A DNA stretch of 64,000 nt from Bacillota bacterium (lineage in GTDB: Bacteria > Bacillota > UBA4882 > UBA8346). The notes beneath the pieces were generated by a model. It saw only the letters and a list, made by a program, of their open reading frames with translations, searched no databases and was not told the DNA's origin. Positions within the stretch are counted from its first letter, which is position 1, and every line of letters begins with the position of its first letter. The position numbers were made by a program, and so were the translations under genes. The DNA is taken from contig JAEVYU010000064.1 in assembly GCA_023392595.1 (NCBI GenBank), positions 1 to 64,000 of the forward strand, given 5' to 3'. Below are positions 33,612 through 41,413 of the stretch, in pieces.

Positions 33612-34513
33612 ACCACTGCCGGATTAATAAGGATTTTCACGGTAGCGGCGGAATGAGTCGTTAGAGCCAAAACTGTTTTGCGAATAATTTTGCAGAGCAG
33701 TTTTTTTTCTTCGCTTGATAAATCCTGGTAGGCTTTACTCAGTTCGACGATCCACTGATGCCTTGATTTCTCATAAAATATTCCATCCGGGGTCACTCCG
33801 CGGCTGATAAAATTGAGCATTTCCTGTTGGTTAAAAAGCGATTCCAAAGCGAGCAAGGGAATTGGTTTTTCCTTCCGGTGCGATGAAATATCCCGTAAAA
33901 TCTCACGTTTGGCGATTTGACCATTGGTTTTCGGGACAAAGATAATCATTTTGAGGGGCTTGTTTTTAGGGCTAAAGACATCCAAAATCCGCTCTCCATT
34001 TTCGTCCACGACCTCATAGACATAATCGCCCTGGGGTAAGGATATCAGCAAAGAGGGAAAGGTTACGGCTTGAATCAGCATTTGATCTTTACGCGGGCTT
34101 AAGGCTTTGACTTTAATGACATGATCCTTGACACTCAATATGTCCAAACGGTATCCCCCGGTTTTTTTCAGACCCCAGTTAAAGTAGTAATAAGTTCTTT
34201 GGTCAAAATTCCAATGTTTTACTTCGGGCACGGGGTTATTGATTTCGATCCCGAAAGGCAAATTTTCTTCTATCCTGTAGTCTTCGAGGGTGGTTTCCTT
34301 GGGGACTGCGGCGCTAAAACGGCTGTTTGATTTGACGGAAGGCAGACCTGAATTCAGGGTAAAAGGATTGTCATCGTAGGGATGATTTTTAATTTCCGCC
34401 CTGCCGGAAGACTGTCGCTGGTATAATATGAAGAATCCCATTCCCAAGCCGCTGAATATTCCGGCAATAATGATTAGTAAAACGGTAACTTTTTTCAATC
34501 TCAAGCACCTCAC
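33599..34513 (-). CDS. Membrane-anchored PrcB_C-like and GerMN-like protein
   Basis: A 304-residue protein with an N-terminal anchor (about 8-30). A middle domain (about 105-175: WGLKKTGGYRLDILSV, then ALSPRKDQMLIQAVTFPSLL) resembles the PrcB C-terminal fold, seen on envelope proteins. A C-terminal domain (about 215-304: LLALESLFNQQE, GVTPDGIFYEK, IVELSKAYQDLSSEEKKLLC) resembles GerMN, found in the spore protein GerM and in LpqB-like lipoproteins. This hints at an envelope or spore-related role. Domain calls are by eye and moderate. Confidence 0.55.
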   Translation of the reverse strand: MRCLRLKKVTVLLIIIAGIFSGLGMGFFILYQRQSSGRAEIKNHPYDDNPFTLNSGLPSVKSNSRFSAAVPKETTLEDYRIEENLPFGIEINNPVPEVKHWNFDQRTYYYFNWGLKKTGGYRLDILSVKDHVIKVKALSPRKDQMLIQAVTFPSLLISLPQGDYVYEVVDENGERILDVFSPKNKPLKMIIFVPKTNGQIAKREILRDISSHRKEKPIPLLALESLFNQQEMLNFISRGVTPDGIFYEKSRHQWIVELSKAYQDLSSEEKKLLCKIIRKTVLALTTHSAATVKILINPAVVNPS

Positions 34514-34654
34514 TCTATTCTATGTCTTAAAACGAAAGCGCGCCCAGAAGGTTTCCAGGGGAATAATGGGTGGATTTGAAAAGGGTAGAGACAGGGAAAG
34601 CTTTTGGGTTTGGGGAAAAAATTATTTGGGTGGCCGGCTCGGTCCTCTGAATCA

Positions 34655-35137
34655 CAGAAAAAATCATTTTTACCGCGGAAAGAATCCTTTGAGGGATGGA
34701 AAACATCCTTTCATGAGTCAAGTGATCCTTTCCGTCACGGAAAAGATCATTTTTGTGATGGAAAGGATTCCTTCAACGGGAGAAAGGATCATTTTTGTCA
34801 CGGAAAGGATTCTTTTTGGAGAGAAAGGGACCGATCGGAGGGGGAAAAGGATCTTTTTTGGAGCCGGATCGATCTTTTGGGTGACCGAAAGGACTTTTTA
34901 TGGGAAGAATGGATCGATTCGGTTACGGAAATGATCCTTTGGGTGACCCGATCGGTCCTCCGGACGACAAAAATGGTCCTTTCCGCCATTCAAACGATTG
35001 AATGAACGGGAAAAAGGATTTTTTTTGAAAAGAAATGATTATTTCCGTAAATAATAATTCTTTTTTGAAAAGAATAAATCATTTTTCGAAGAGAAAAACT
35101 TTTTCCCCAAGAATCGGATTTTTTGGCGAGGATTTTT
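34655..35137. repeat. Field of about 23 consecutive 21-bp repeats
   Basis: Units begin every 21 bp from 34655 (for example 34739, 34760, 34781, 34802, 34844, 34886) with no detectable insertion or deletion over about 480 bp. The best-preserved unit reads GGAAAGGATCATTTTTGT plus three bases; its core AAGGATCCTT is palindromic. Later units drift to A/T-rich forms but hold the register. Translations show heptads such as GKDHFCD, GKDSFNG, RKDHFCH, GKDSFWR on the plus strand and similar ones in other frames, without a start site or signal peptide. A related unit occurs at 2014-2034. Confidence 0.8.
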
Positions 35138-35221
35138 ATTTTTAAACCCTGAAATTGACTTAGAAATGAATGCCGAATTTGCGCCAACGCCCTCACCCTT
35201 AGGGCTGGTTCGGAGCGGTGG

Positions 35222-35262
35222 CCCTCCCCCATGGATCACGGAAAGTTCGCTATGGGGAAGGG
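35222..35262. repeat. Long imperfect hairpin
   Basis: CCCTCCCCCAT pairs with ATGGGGAAGGG with one mismatch, loop about 19 nt. It resembles small intergenic repeat elements and lies between the 21-bp field and the REP-associated transposase. Confidence 0.4.
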
Positions 35263-35823
35263 GAAAAGGGGTCTAGTGTTGCAGATGGGATTAGGATCCG
35301 AACAAAAATAATTTTTCTATTTTAAAGCTACTGCTCGACATCATCCTGTGGATAACTTAAAGCGCGATTCCCAGAAGCGTCTTCAATTGTGGCTTTCTGC
35401 GTTTAAAGTTGTCAACTGGGTATCTATCAGACATATCGTTTCAAAAATTCTCTAAAACCTTTTCATATCAACATCTATAGTTATCGGGACAAAATCGACA
35501 CACTTTTTTTAGAAAAATGTGATAAAATGGTAATGGGTAAATGTTGGATTCCTCGGATTCCTTCGGAATCCCTAACTTAAGATGGAACATGAAATAGAAC
35601 GCTGCGGTTAGAGACCGGGGCGTTTTTTGATGGGCTTTTGCGATGGGGGTCATTTACCCGCGGGGCGAACCCAGGAAACCGAACGGGAATTGAACCGGGT
35701 AAGCCGGGACATTTACGGATTATTTATCTGGATACCCCTCTGGAAGCGGAAAAACCACCTATTGCCGGAAAATTCGCCTATGCTGAGTTCTGTTAGGCGT
35801 AATCTGGAAAGGAGGAAATAATA

Positions 35824-36507
35824 ATGGCTTATAACTCCTTTATCCATCATCGCCGGTCAATCCGGTTAAAAGGTTACGATTACGCCCGATCTGGGGCCTA
35901 TTATATAACGATCTGCACCTGGGACCGGAAATGTTTATTTGGAAAAATTACTGATGGAAAGATGGTTTTGAATGAATTAGGCGGAATTGTTTATACGGAA
36001 TGGCAAAATACGCCGGAGAAACGTTCTAATGTGATCCTGGATGGATTCGTCGTAATGCCCAATCATGTGCATGTTATTTTTATGATTGCCGAAAATCGAG
36101 GCCGAATTGCGAAATGTATGGATGTGTCACGTGGTATGGATATGTCATGTTGTAGGGGCGTATTGCAATACGCCCCTACGACCCGAAATACAACGACCCA
36201 AAATTTCGTTAATCAATCCCCCATAATTATTACCGAACCGTTTCGTTCACCATCCCAAACCGCCGGCGCCATTGTCCGTGGTTTCAAAGGGGCCGTTACC
36301 AAACAGATCAATGAATTGTGTTGCACCCCAGGTTCACCGGTTTGGCAACGAGGTTACTATGAACATATCGTCCGTAATCAAGATGAATTTGACCGGATTC
36401 GCCGGTATATAAATAATAATCCGGGTAATTGGACTAAAGATATCGAACATCCGATCAATCCTGGAGCCACCACCCGGATACCGGATGATGTTTGGAAGGA
36501 GATCTAA
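35824..36507 (+). CDS. REP-associated tyrosine transposase (RAYT, Y1/HUH type)
   Basis: A 227-residue single-stranded-DNA nuclease of the Y1 transposase group. It shows the N-terminal HRRSIRLKGYDY and GAYYITICT strands, the HUH motif MPNHVHVI (H81, H83) and the catalytic tyrosine region WQRGYYEHIVRN (Y178/Y179), ending INNNPGNW. A good AAAGGAGG site precedes the ATG. Between HUH and Tyr, residues 90-145 are an atypical insert. It includes two 18-bp tandem duplicates (36116-36133 and 36134-36151) and a perfect 28-bp palindrome (36152-36179) translated in frame. No terminal repeats or target duplications are seen, as usual for domesticated RAYTs. It is probably functional in sequence, as the catalytic residues are kept. 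Confidence 0.88.
   Translation: MAYNSFIHHRRSIRLKGYDYARSGAYYITICTWDRKCLFGKITDGKMVLNELGGIVYTEWQNTPEKRSNVILDGFVVMPNHVHVIFMIAENRGRIAKCMDVSRGMDMSCCRGVLQYAPTTRNTTTQNFVNQSPIIITEPFRSPSQTAGAIVRGFKGAVTKQINELCCTPGSPVWQRGYYEHIVRNQDEFDRIRRYINNNPGNWTKDIEHPINPGATTRIPDDVWKEI
36152..36179. repeat. REP-like 28-bp perfect palindrome inside the transposase gene
   Basis: The left arm GTAGGGGCGTATTG (36152-36165) is followed directly by its reverse complement CAATACGCCCCTAC (36166-36179). It begins with GTAG, the tetranucleotide that precedes REP hairpins recognised by RAYT proteins. It is translated in frame as residues 110-119. Confidence 0.75.
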
Positions 36508-37025
36508 ATTGCAAAAAACCCTGTAACAGGACTCGACAGAACGTTTTTGGGATAACAAATGTGTTTTATATTTAGTTCAAGATTATGGTGGAAAAACCAT
36601 TGTTTTTGAACTAAAAAAAGTCTATTTCTAAAGGTTTTTTAGACAACCTATAAGGAATTGAAATGTAACTCCAAGTTGAATGTGGATTAGTGTGAAGGGT
36701 TCATAAAAGGGCAGCACCTTAGGTGGAATGTAAATATTGATGCTCCGGCTGATGTTTATGTATGGTGAAATAATGATTGAAACACGATATGGGTAAATTG
36801 GTTGAAAAATTATTTTTATTTCTAAAGAGTATGAAAATTATATTCAATTAAATATCACACGATTATCTGTTTATTTTTGCCAATTATTTTATTTTATCAT
36901 AAAACTATTTTCCCCTCAAGGTTTGCAAAAGGTGAAAAGAGGTCTTCATACCTTAAAGCGTAGTATTTAAAGCACATGTAACTCAGAATTCAGATCCTAA
37001 AATTAAAAAAGCAGGAGGAATCGCC
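36508..37025. other. AT-rich gene-free stretch
   Basis: No coding signal. It contains a long imperfect hairpin at about 36577-36616 (TAGTTCAA ... TTTGAACTA with inner ATGGT/ACCAT), and otherwise AT-rich sequence that could hold the promoter of the gene at 37026. Confidence 0.5.
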
Positions 37026-37328
37026 ATGCTGAAATCCTTCAGCGCTAAAATCAGGGAACTGCTGGCCAAACGGGTCGGTGAAGCCGAAGAGGAAGTGTTG
37101 CCTACCGACAAACGATTTCAGAAGTTGAACACCCTTATTAACGAAACCCTGGAACAGATCAGTCAAAGCCTGCCGCCGGAGAAAATGCGGCTCATCACCG
37201 AAGTCGACCATTATTGGGTCGAACGGGACGAGCTGGCCTATGGACGCCTGTACAGCCAGGGCTTGCTGGATGGAATCACGGCCGACCGGTTGCTGCGGAT
37301 GGCACGGCGCGTTTGCAGGGAGAGGTGA
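37026..37328 (+). CDS. Small helical hypothetical protein (DUF6809-like)
   Basis: A 100-residue, entirely helical, charged protein. An excellent GCAGGAGG site lies 7 nt before the ATG. The pattern in residues 40-100 (LNETLEQISQSLPPEKMRLI-type helix, then ELAYGRLYSQGLLDG) resembles the DUF6809 group of small Firmicutes proteins, often near mobile elements; this is a tentative match. It is noticeably more GC-rich than the 500-bp AT-rich tract before it. Confidence 0.55.
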   Translation: MLKSFSAKIRELLAKRVGEAEEEVLPTDKRFQKLNTLINETLEQISQSLPPEKMRLITEVDHYWVERDELAYGRLYSQGLLDGITADRLLRMARRVCRER

Positions 37329-37360
37329 GAATGAGGATAATAATCCTCCCTAAAATGACC

Positions 37361-37395
37361 ATAAAAAATCCATAGGGTTGTTGCCGCCTATGGAT
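37361..37395 (-). terminator. Terminator of the outer-membrane protein gene
   Basis: On the minus strand a perfect 9-bp stem (ATCCATAGG/CCTATGGAT, 37368-37395) is followed by TTTTTTAT, 37 nt past the stop of the beta-barrel gene. Confidence 0.8.
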
Positions 37396-37431
37396 GAAAA
37401 ATCCGGTTGAAAATGGGATACCTATGTAAAA

Positions 37432-38115
37432 TTAGAAGCTCAGTTTGACTCCGAGGTTATAGCCGTCGGATGAAAGTTTCATCACTTTGGAATCGCCTTC
37501 CATCTTCCGGTAGTTAACGAAGAGGTCGACAAAAGGAATCGGAGCGTAGGAGACGCCGGCCTTGAGATAGGTCATGGACGCGCTATCATCTTTATCAATG
37601 CCGTTGTCAAATTCACAATAGAGCGGGATGTTGGTGCTGGCATAAATACTGATATCAGCAAGGCTTACTTTTGCGCCCACGCTGGCGAACAGGTCCCAGT
37701 AAGCGCTGTCGCCCAGATTCACATTACTGATTGAACTACCCTTGGTTAAAGTGTATGCCTGATACCCGCCATAGAGTCCGAAACTTACCAGGGGGAGGCC
37801 CAATTCCCAACCGGCTTTGATGGTCGCCGTTGAGAAAGTGCCGCTCTTGCCCATATCGGCGGTGCTGTATTCGCCGCCGATGCGGATGAGGAACAAGTCA
37901 AGGTCTCCGGTCAATGTGAGTTGAGTGGGAGATTTGGAAATGTCGCCTATGCCAACCAGTGCATAATTAGTTTTATATGCTCCTTTATAATCCACCGAAA
38001 AATCCGAAGGGCCGGCTTCCGCGGACGCGCTGAATAAAAGCTCAGCTGAGGCCAGGGTTGCAAAAGACAAAAGAAGCGCCAAAGATAAAATAAATATGAT
38101 TGCGGCCTTTTTCAC
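37432..38115 (-). CDS. Outer-membrane beta-barrel-like protein
   Basis: A 227-residue exported protein: signal peptide (1-24, ending TLASA), then alternating aromatic/polar strands separated by Gly/Ser/Asp-rich turns, ending in NLGVKLSF. The terminal Phe preceded by alternating hydrophobics is the usual sorting signal of outer-membrane barrels. The start is GTG with GGAGG 7 nt upstream. It stands alone with its own terminator. The exact family is not recognised, but the fold type supports an outer membrane in this organism. Confidence 0.75.
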   Translation of the reverse strand: MKKAAIIFILSLALLLSFATLASAELLFSASAEAGPSDFSVDYKGAYKTNYALVGIGDISKSPTQLTLTGDLDLFLIRIGGEYSTADMGKSGTFSTATIKAGWELGLPLVSFGLYGGYQAYTLTKGSSISNVNLGDSAYWDLFASVGAKVSLADISIYASTNIPLYCEFDNGIDKDDSASMTYLKAGVSYAPIPFVDLFVNYRKMEGDSKVMKLSSDGYNLGVKLSF

Positions 38116-38225
38116 GATAATACCTCCATTTTTTATAATTTATAGTTTCGATGGTTTTTTTACCACCGAAATACTAATTCAAGATGATTATACCAATTCC
38201 TGCCGGGCGGAGCGGGAGGAAAAGC

Positions 38226-41200
38226 TTAAAGTTCAAATAAATCCTTAATATCTTCCCAGGTCAAGGAGGTTAGCGGGCTCTGGTTATGTTCAATGATGGC
38301 GTCAAACACCGACTTTTTTCTTTGTTGGAGCTGTAGAATCTTTTCTTCCACGGTTCCCCGGGTGATGAGTTTATAAACCATCACTTGATTTTGCTGGCCC
38401 ATGCGGTGCACCCTGTCGGTGGCCTGGTTTTCAATCATCGGATTCCACCAGGGGTCGACGTGGACCACGATATCCGCCGATGTCAGATTGATACCCAATC
38501 CTCCGGCTTTCAGACTGATTAGGAAAATAGGGATTTCCGGGGTTTGGTTAAAGCGGTTGATCCGTTCCATCCGGTCCCGGGTTGAGCCGTCCAGGTATTC
38601 ATAACGGATTTTTTCGGTTTGGAATTTGGCTTCGATTAATCGCAACATCTTTACAAATTGACTGAAAATGACGATTTTATGGCCGGCGTCGGTGGCTTGA
38701 TAGATTAATTCCATCAAGGCTTCCAGTTTCCCCGAGTCGACCGAAGGGTCGCTGTCCGGTAAGACGAGTCTTGGATGGTTGCAGACTTGACGCAATTTGG
38801 TCAAGGCCGCCAGCACCGTAATATGGGAATTGGCAAACCCGCGGCTGGAGATGGTCTGAATGATCTCTTCCTTCAATTGGTTGAGAATCGCATGATAGGT
38901 ATCTTCCTGGAGTTTGGTCATAAAAACATTTTGAATGGTGGTAATCTTTTCCGGAAGCTCGGTGAGCACTTCTTCCTTGCGGCGGCGCAAAATGAAGGGA
39001 GCCACTTTTTGGCGCAGCCGGACAAGGCCCTTTGGATCACCGGGGGCTTTCCGAAGGGGAGTGACATATTTGGCGGTAAATTTGGGTTGAGTATCCAAAT
39101 AACCCGGCATCAAAAAGTCAAAGATCGACCACAACTCATCCAGCCCGTTTTCAATGGGGGTACCGGTCATGACCAACCGGTGCTCGGAGCGGATCCTCTT
39201 GACTTCCCGGGCGCGGAGGGATAAATGATTCTTGATATGCTGGGCCTCATCGAGAATACAGTAATCAAAAAGGTATTCCTGTAAACTTTGACTGTCCCGG
39301 GCCAGGATATCATAGGTAGTGATGATGATTTCCCGCTTCAGAAAGGAGCTTCTCATGACCGCCCTTTCTTCGGGGATTCCGTGATAAACTAAATAAGAAG
39401 TGCCGGGATAAAACTTGTCGATTTCCGCAGCCCAGTTATAGATGAGACTCCGTGGGCAAACCACCAGATGGGGTTTAACGGTTTGCAAACTTTTCAGCAA
39501 GGTTAAAACTTGAAGGGTTTTCCCAAGCCCCATGTCATCGGCTAAGACCCCGTTGAACCGGTATTTATGTAAAAAGCGCAGCCAATGAAAGCCTTCTTTC
39601 TGGTATGAGCGCAAGGCGCCGCCCGGAGTTTCGGGGACTGGATTGTTTTCCACCAGCTGTTTGTTTTGGATGTCGGATTCAAATTGTTGATACAGCGGAT
39701 TGCCGTGTATCGCGACTCCTTGATCCTTAAAAAACTGGCGGTAAAACATCAGGTTATACAATTCACCCTGGAGCTGTTCCGGATGACCGTCTTTTTTCTT
39801 CAACTCTTTTTCGAGCTGTTCCGGGAGGTTCTCTTCGATGACGAAAATCTGCCCTTCATCCTGGATATATTGGGCGCCTTCGGCGGTTTTGCGCATCATC
39901 TTCAGGATTTCCTGATGGGTATAGGTCTTGCCGCCTAAATTGTAATAGACTTTAAACTCGAACCAATTGATGGTATCGTCGATATTCAGTTCGACAACCG
40001 GCACCAAAGACAGGGGCGCTACTTTAAGTTTCTGAAAGTCCGGGCTGGCGGTTACTTGCCACTGGGGCGGAATCTGGCCGAGCCCGCCGATGATGAACTG
40101 AATCAGATGGCCCGTATCTTTAATCGTGAGGCCTTCCGGCGATACCTTAAAATTATAGTGCTCCAAAAAATCCACGAAGCGTTGCAAGGCGGCGGCATCG
40201 ATTGTGGTCCATTGGCGCGGATTTTCCTCCGAACGGCGGTAGGATGGTTCGGCGGAGGCAAGTTGCAGGCTTTCCTTGTCGTCATAAATTTGCTGATCGA
40301 TTTGAATTTGGGGGTGGCAAATTATTTGTTCCCCGTTATAATCGAAATCCAGCCTGATTTGGGGCGGAATCAGCTTTAATTGCTGGTTGGTCAGTTCCTG
40401 GGGCAGGGTACAATCCATCTTTTGCTGTAATTTCGGCAAAATTTCAAACAGAAACGGCCCCAGCTTGGATGAGGGGATTTCAAAATCAGCGGGCAGTTCC
40501 CGGACGGCCCGGTTCTCGATCTTGTGAAGCACATGGCTTTTTACCAGACAATCCAGCTCGGGGTGGTAAAAGCCATCCGCCAAAAGTTCGGAATCATCGA
40601 CAGTGATTTTCAGCCGGCGTTCGTCGCCGCTGAAAATGAGCCGGGGTTTCAATACCGGCCCCAAAGTCAGGGGATTGGGGGCCGATTCATCCAGACGGAC
40701 CTGGCGGCTGGATAGTAAGGCGATAATAAAATCGAGGTTTTCCCGGGATTTGGTGAAAAAGATCATCCTTTTTTCAGGAGTTTTCCGGGTATAGATCTTT
40801 TGTAAATGTTCAAGGACCAAGCGATCAAACTGGTTAAAGTTTTTTAAAAGTTTTTCGGATATATAAGAGTCGCTATTTTCATGGTCCATTTCATCCAGCA
40901 GGTTTTTTAAGGCTTCCTGTTGGGAGGGGACGCCGTTTAATTGCAAGCGGAAATTGGCCCCGGAAAGCTTTTGCAAGCCCTTCAACTCATACTGAAGGTC
41001 GTCGGCGGGCCGGCTCTCCTCGGAAAGGAATTGTTTGAAGGAATCAAAGCCCGCGTTTTTGGGGGCATGTTTGCTTTCATAGGGCGTCAGTTCATAATAT
41101 TTCTCTTGGATAAATTTATACAAGACAGCCACTTCGTGTTTGCACAATGTATTCCAGGAAAAAGGACAAGAACAGTAACTGTCGATCTTGAGCTGATGGT

Positions 41201-41393
41201 GCAAGATACGGACGGTTATCTTGACGACATAACTTTTGGTTCCCTGGACCACGGAATGGATCCGGTGCGCCTGGTTTTCCAGGGGAGTCACTGAAAATTC
41301 GCGAATTCGGTCCCCGGTGTAATAGGCGACTCCCCTTTGATAAATTTGTTCTCCGGCCCGGGTCTTTAAATTTTCAAGTAGCAAAAAAATCAC
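38226..41393 (-). CDS. SWIM-SNF2 family helicase, copy A
   Basis: A 1055-residue SNF2/RapA-type ATPase: an N-terminal SWIM zinc finger (C74, C76, C84, H86; CxC-x7-CxH), a middle bacterial SNF2-associated region (about 130-560), then the helicase core with motif I ADDMGLGKTLQ, motif II LDEAQHIKN, motif III TGTPIENG, and the C-terminal lobe ending MVYKLITRGTVEEK. Members remodel DNA-protein complexes; the SWIM finger probably binds nucleic acid or protein. The start is GTG at 41393 or, with slightly better spacing, TTG at 41384. It lies 20 bp downstream of its paralogue. Confidence 0.93.
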   Translation of the reverse strand: MIFLLLENLKTRAGEQIYQRGVAYYTGDRIREFSVTPLENQAHRIHSVVQGTKSYVVKITVRILHHQLKIDSYCSCPFSWNTLCKHEVAVLYKFIQEKYYELTPYESKHAPKNAGFDSFKQFLSEESRPADDLQYELKGLQKLSGANFRLQLNGVPSQQEALKNLLDEMDHENSDSYISEKLLKNFNQFDRLVLEHLQKIYTRKTPEKRMIFFTKSRENLDFIIALLSSRQVRLDESAPNPLTLGPVLKPRLIFSGDERRLKITVDDSELLADGFYHPELDCLVKSHVLHKIENRAVRELPADFEIPSSKLGPFLFEILPKLQQKMDCTLPQELTNQQLKLIPPQIRLDFDYNGEQIICHPQIQIDQQIYDDKESLQLASAEPSYRRSEENPRQWTTIDAAALQRFVDFLEHYNFKVSPEGLTIKDTGHLIQFIIGGLGQIPPQWQVTASPDFQKLKVAPLSLVPVVELNIDDTINWFEFKVYYNLGGKTYTHQEILKMMRKTAEGAQYIQDEGQIFVIEENLPEQLEKELKKKDGHPEQLQGELYNLMFYRQFFKDQGVAIHGNPLYQQFESDIQNKQLVENNPVPETPGGALRSYQKEGFHWLRFLHKYRFNGVLADDMGLGKTLQVLTLLKSLQTVKPHLVVCPRSLIYNWAAEIDKFYPGTSYLVYHGIPEERAVMRSSFLKREIIITTYDILARDSQSLQEYLFDYCILDEAQHIKNHLSLRAREVKRIRSEHRLVMTGTPIENGLDELWSIFDFLMPGYLDTQPKFTAKYVTPLRKAPGDPKGLVRLRQKVAPFILRRRKEEVLTELPEKITTIQNVFMTKLQEDTYHAILNQLKEEIIQTISSRGFANSHITVLAALTKLRQVCNHPRLVLPDSDPSVDSGKLEALMELIYQATDAGHKIVIFSQFVKMLRLIEAKFQTEKIRYEYLDGSTRDRMERINRFNQTPEIPIFLISLKAGGLGINLTSADIVVHVDPWWNPMIENQATDRVHRMGQQNQVMVYKLITRGTVEEKILQLQQRKKSVFDAIIEHNQSPLTSLTWEDIKDLFEL

Positions 41394-41413
41394 CCGATCT
41401 ATTATAGCACGAT

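Larger units (their letters stand above)
34514..35823. other. Long gene-free stretch with 21-bp repeat field and hairpins
   Basis: Its core is the 21-bp tandem field at 34655-35137. After it come a GCCCT/AGGGC hairpin near 35188-35204, a long C-rich/G-rich hairpin (35222-35262), an AT-rich tract, and a perfect 7-3-7 hairpin (35555-35571). Open frames in the repeat field, on both strands, arise because 21 is a multiple of three. The 35627-35821 frame upstream of the transposase shows no recognisable protein. Confidence 0.65.

Noticed and set aside
34428..35005. Long open frames in the 21-bp repeat field (both strands)
   Set aside because: They follow from a repeat length divisible by three. 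No start signal, signal peptide or family match, and part overlaps the promoter side of a real gene.
35627..35821. 64-residue frame just before the transposase
   Set aside because: No family resemblance or ribosome binding site; other frames in the same DNA look equally protein-like, suggesting decayed or random sequence.
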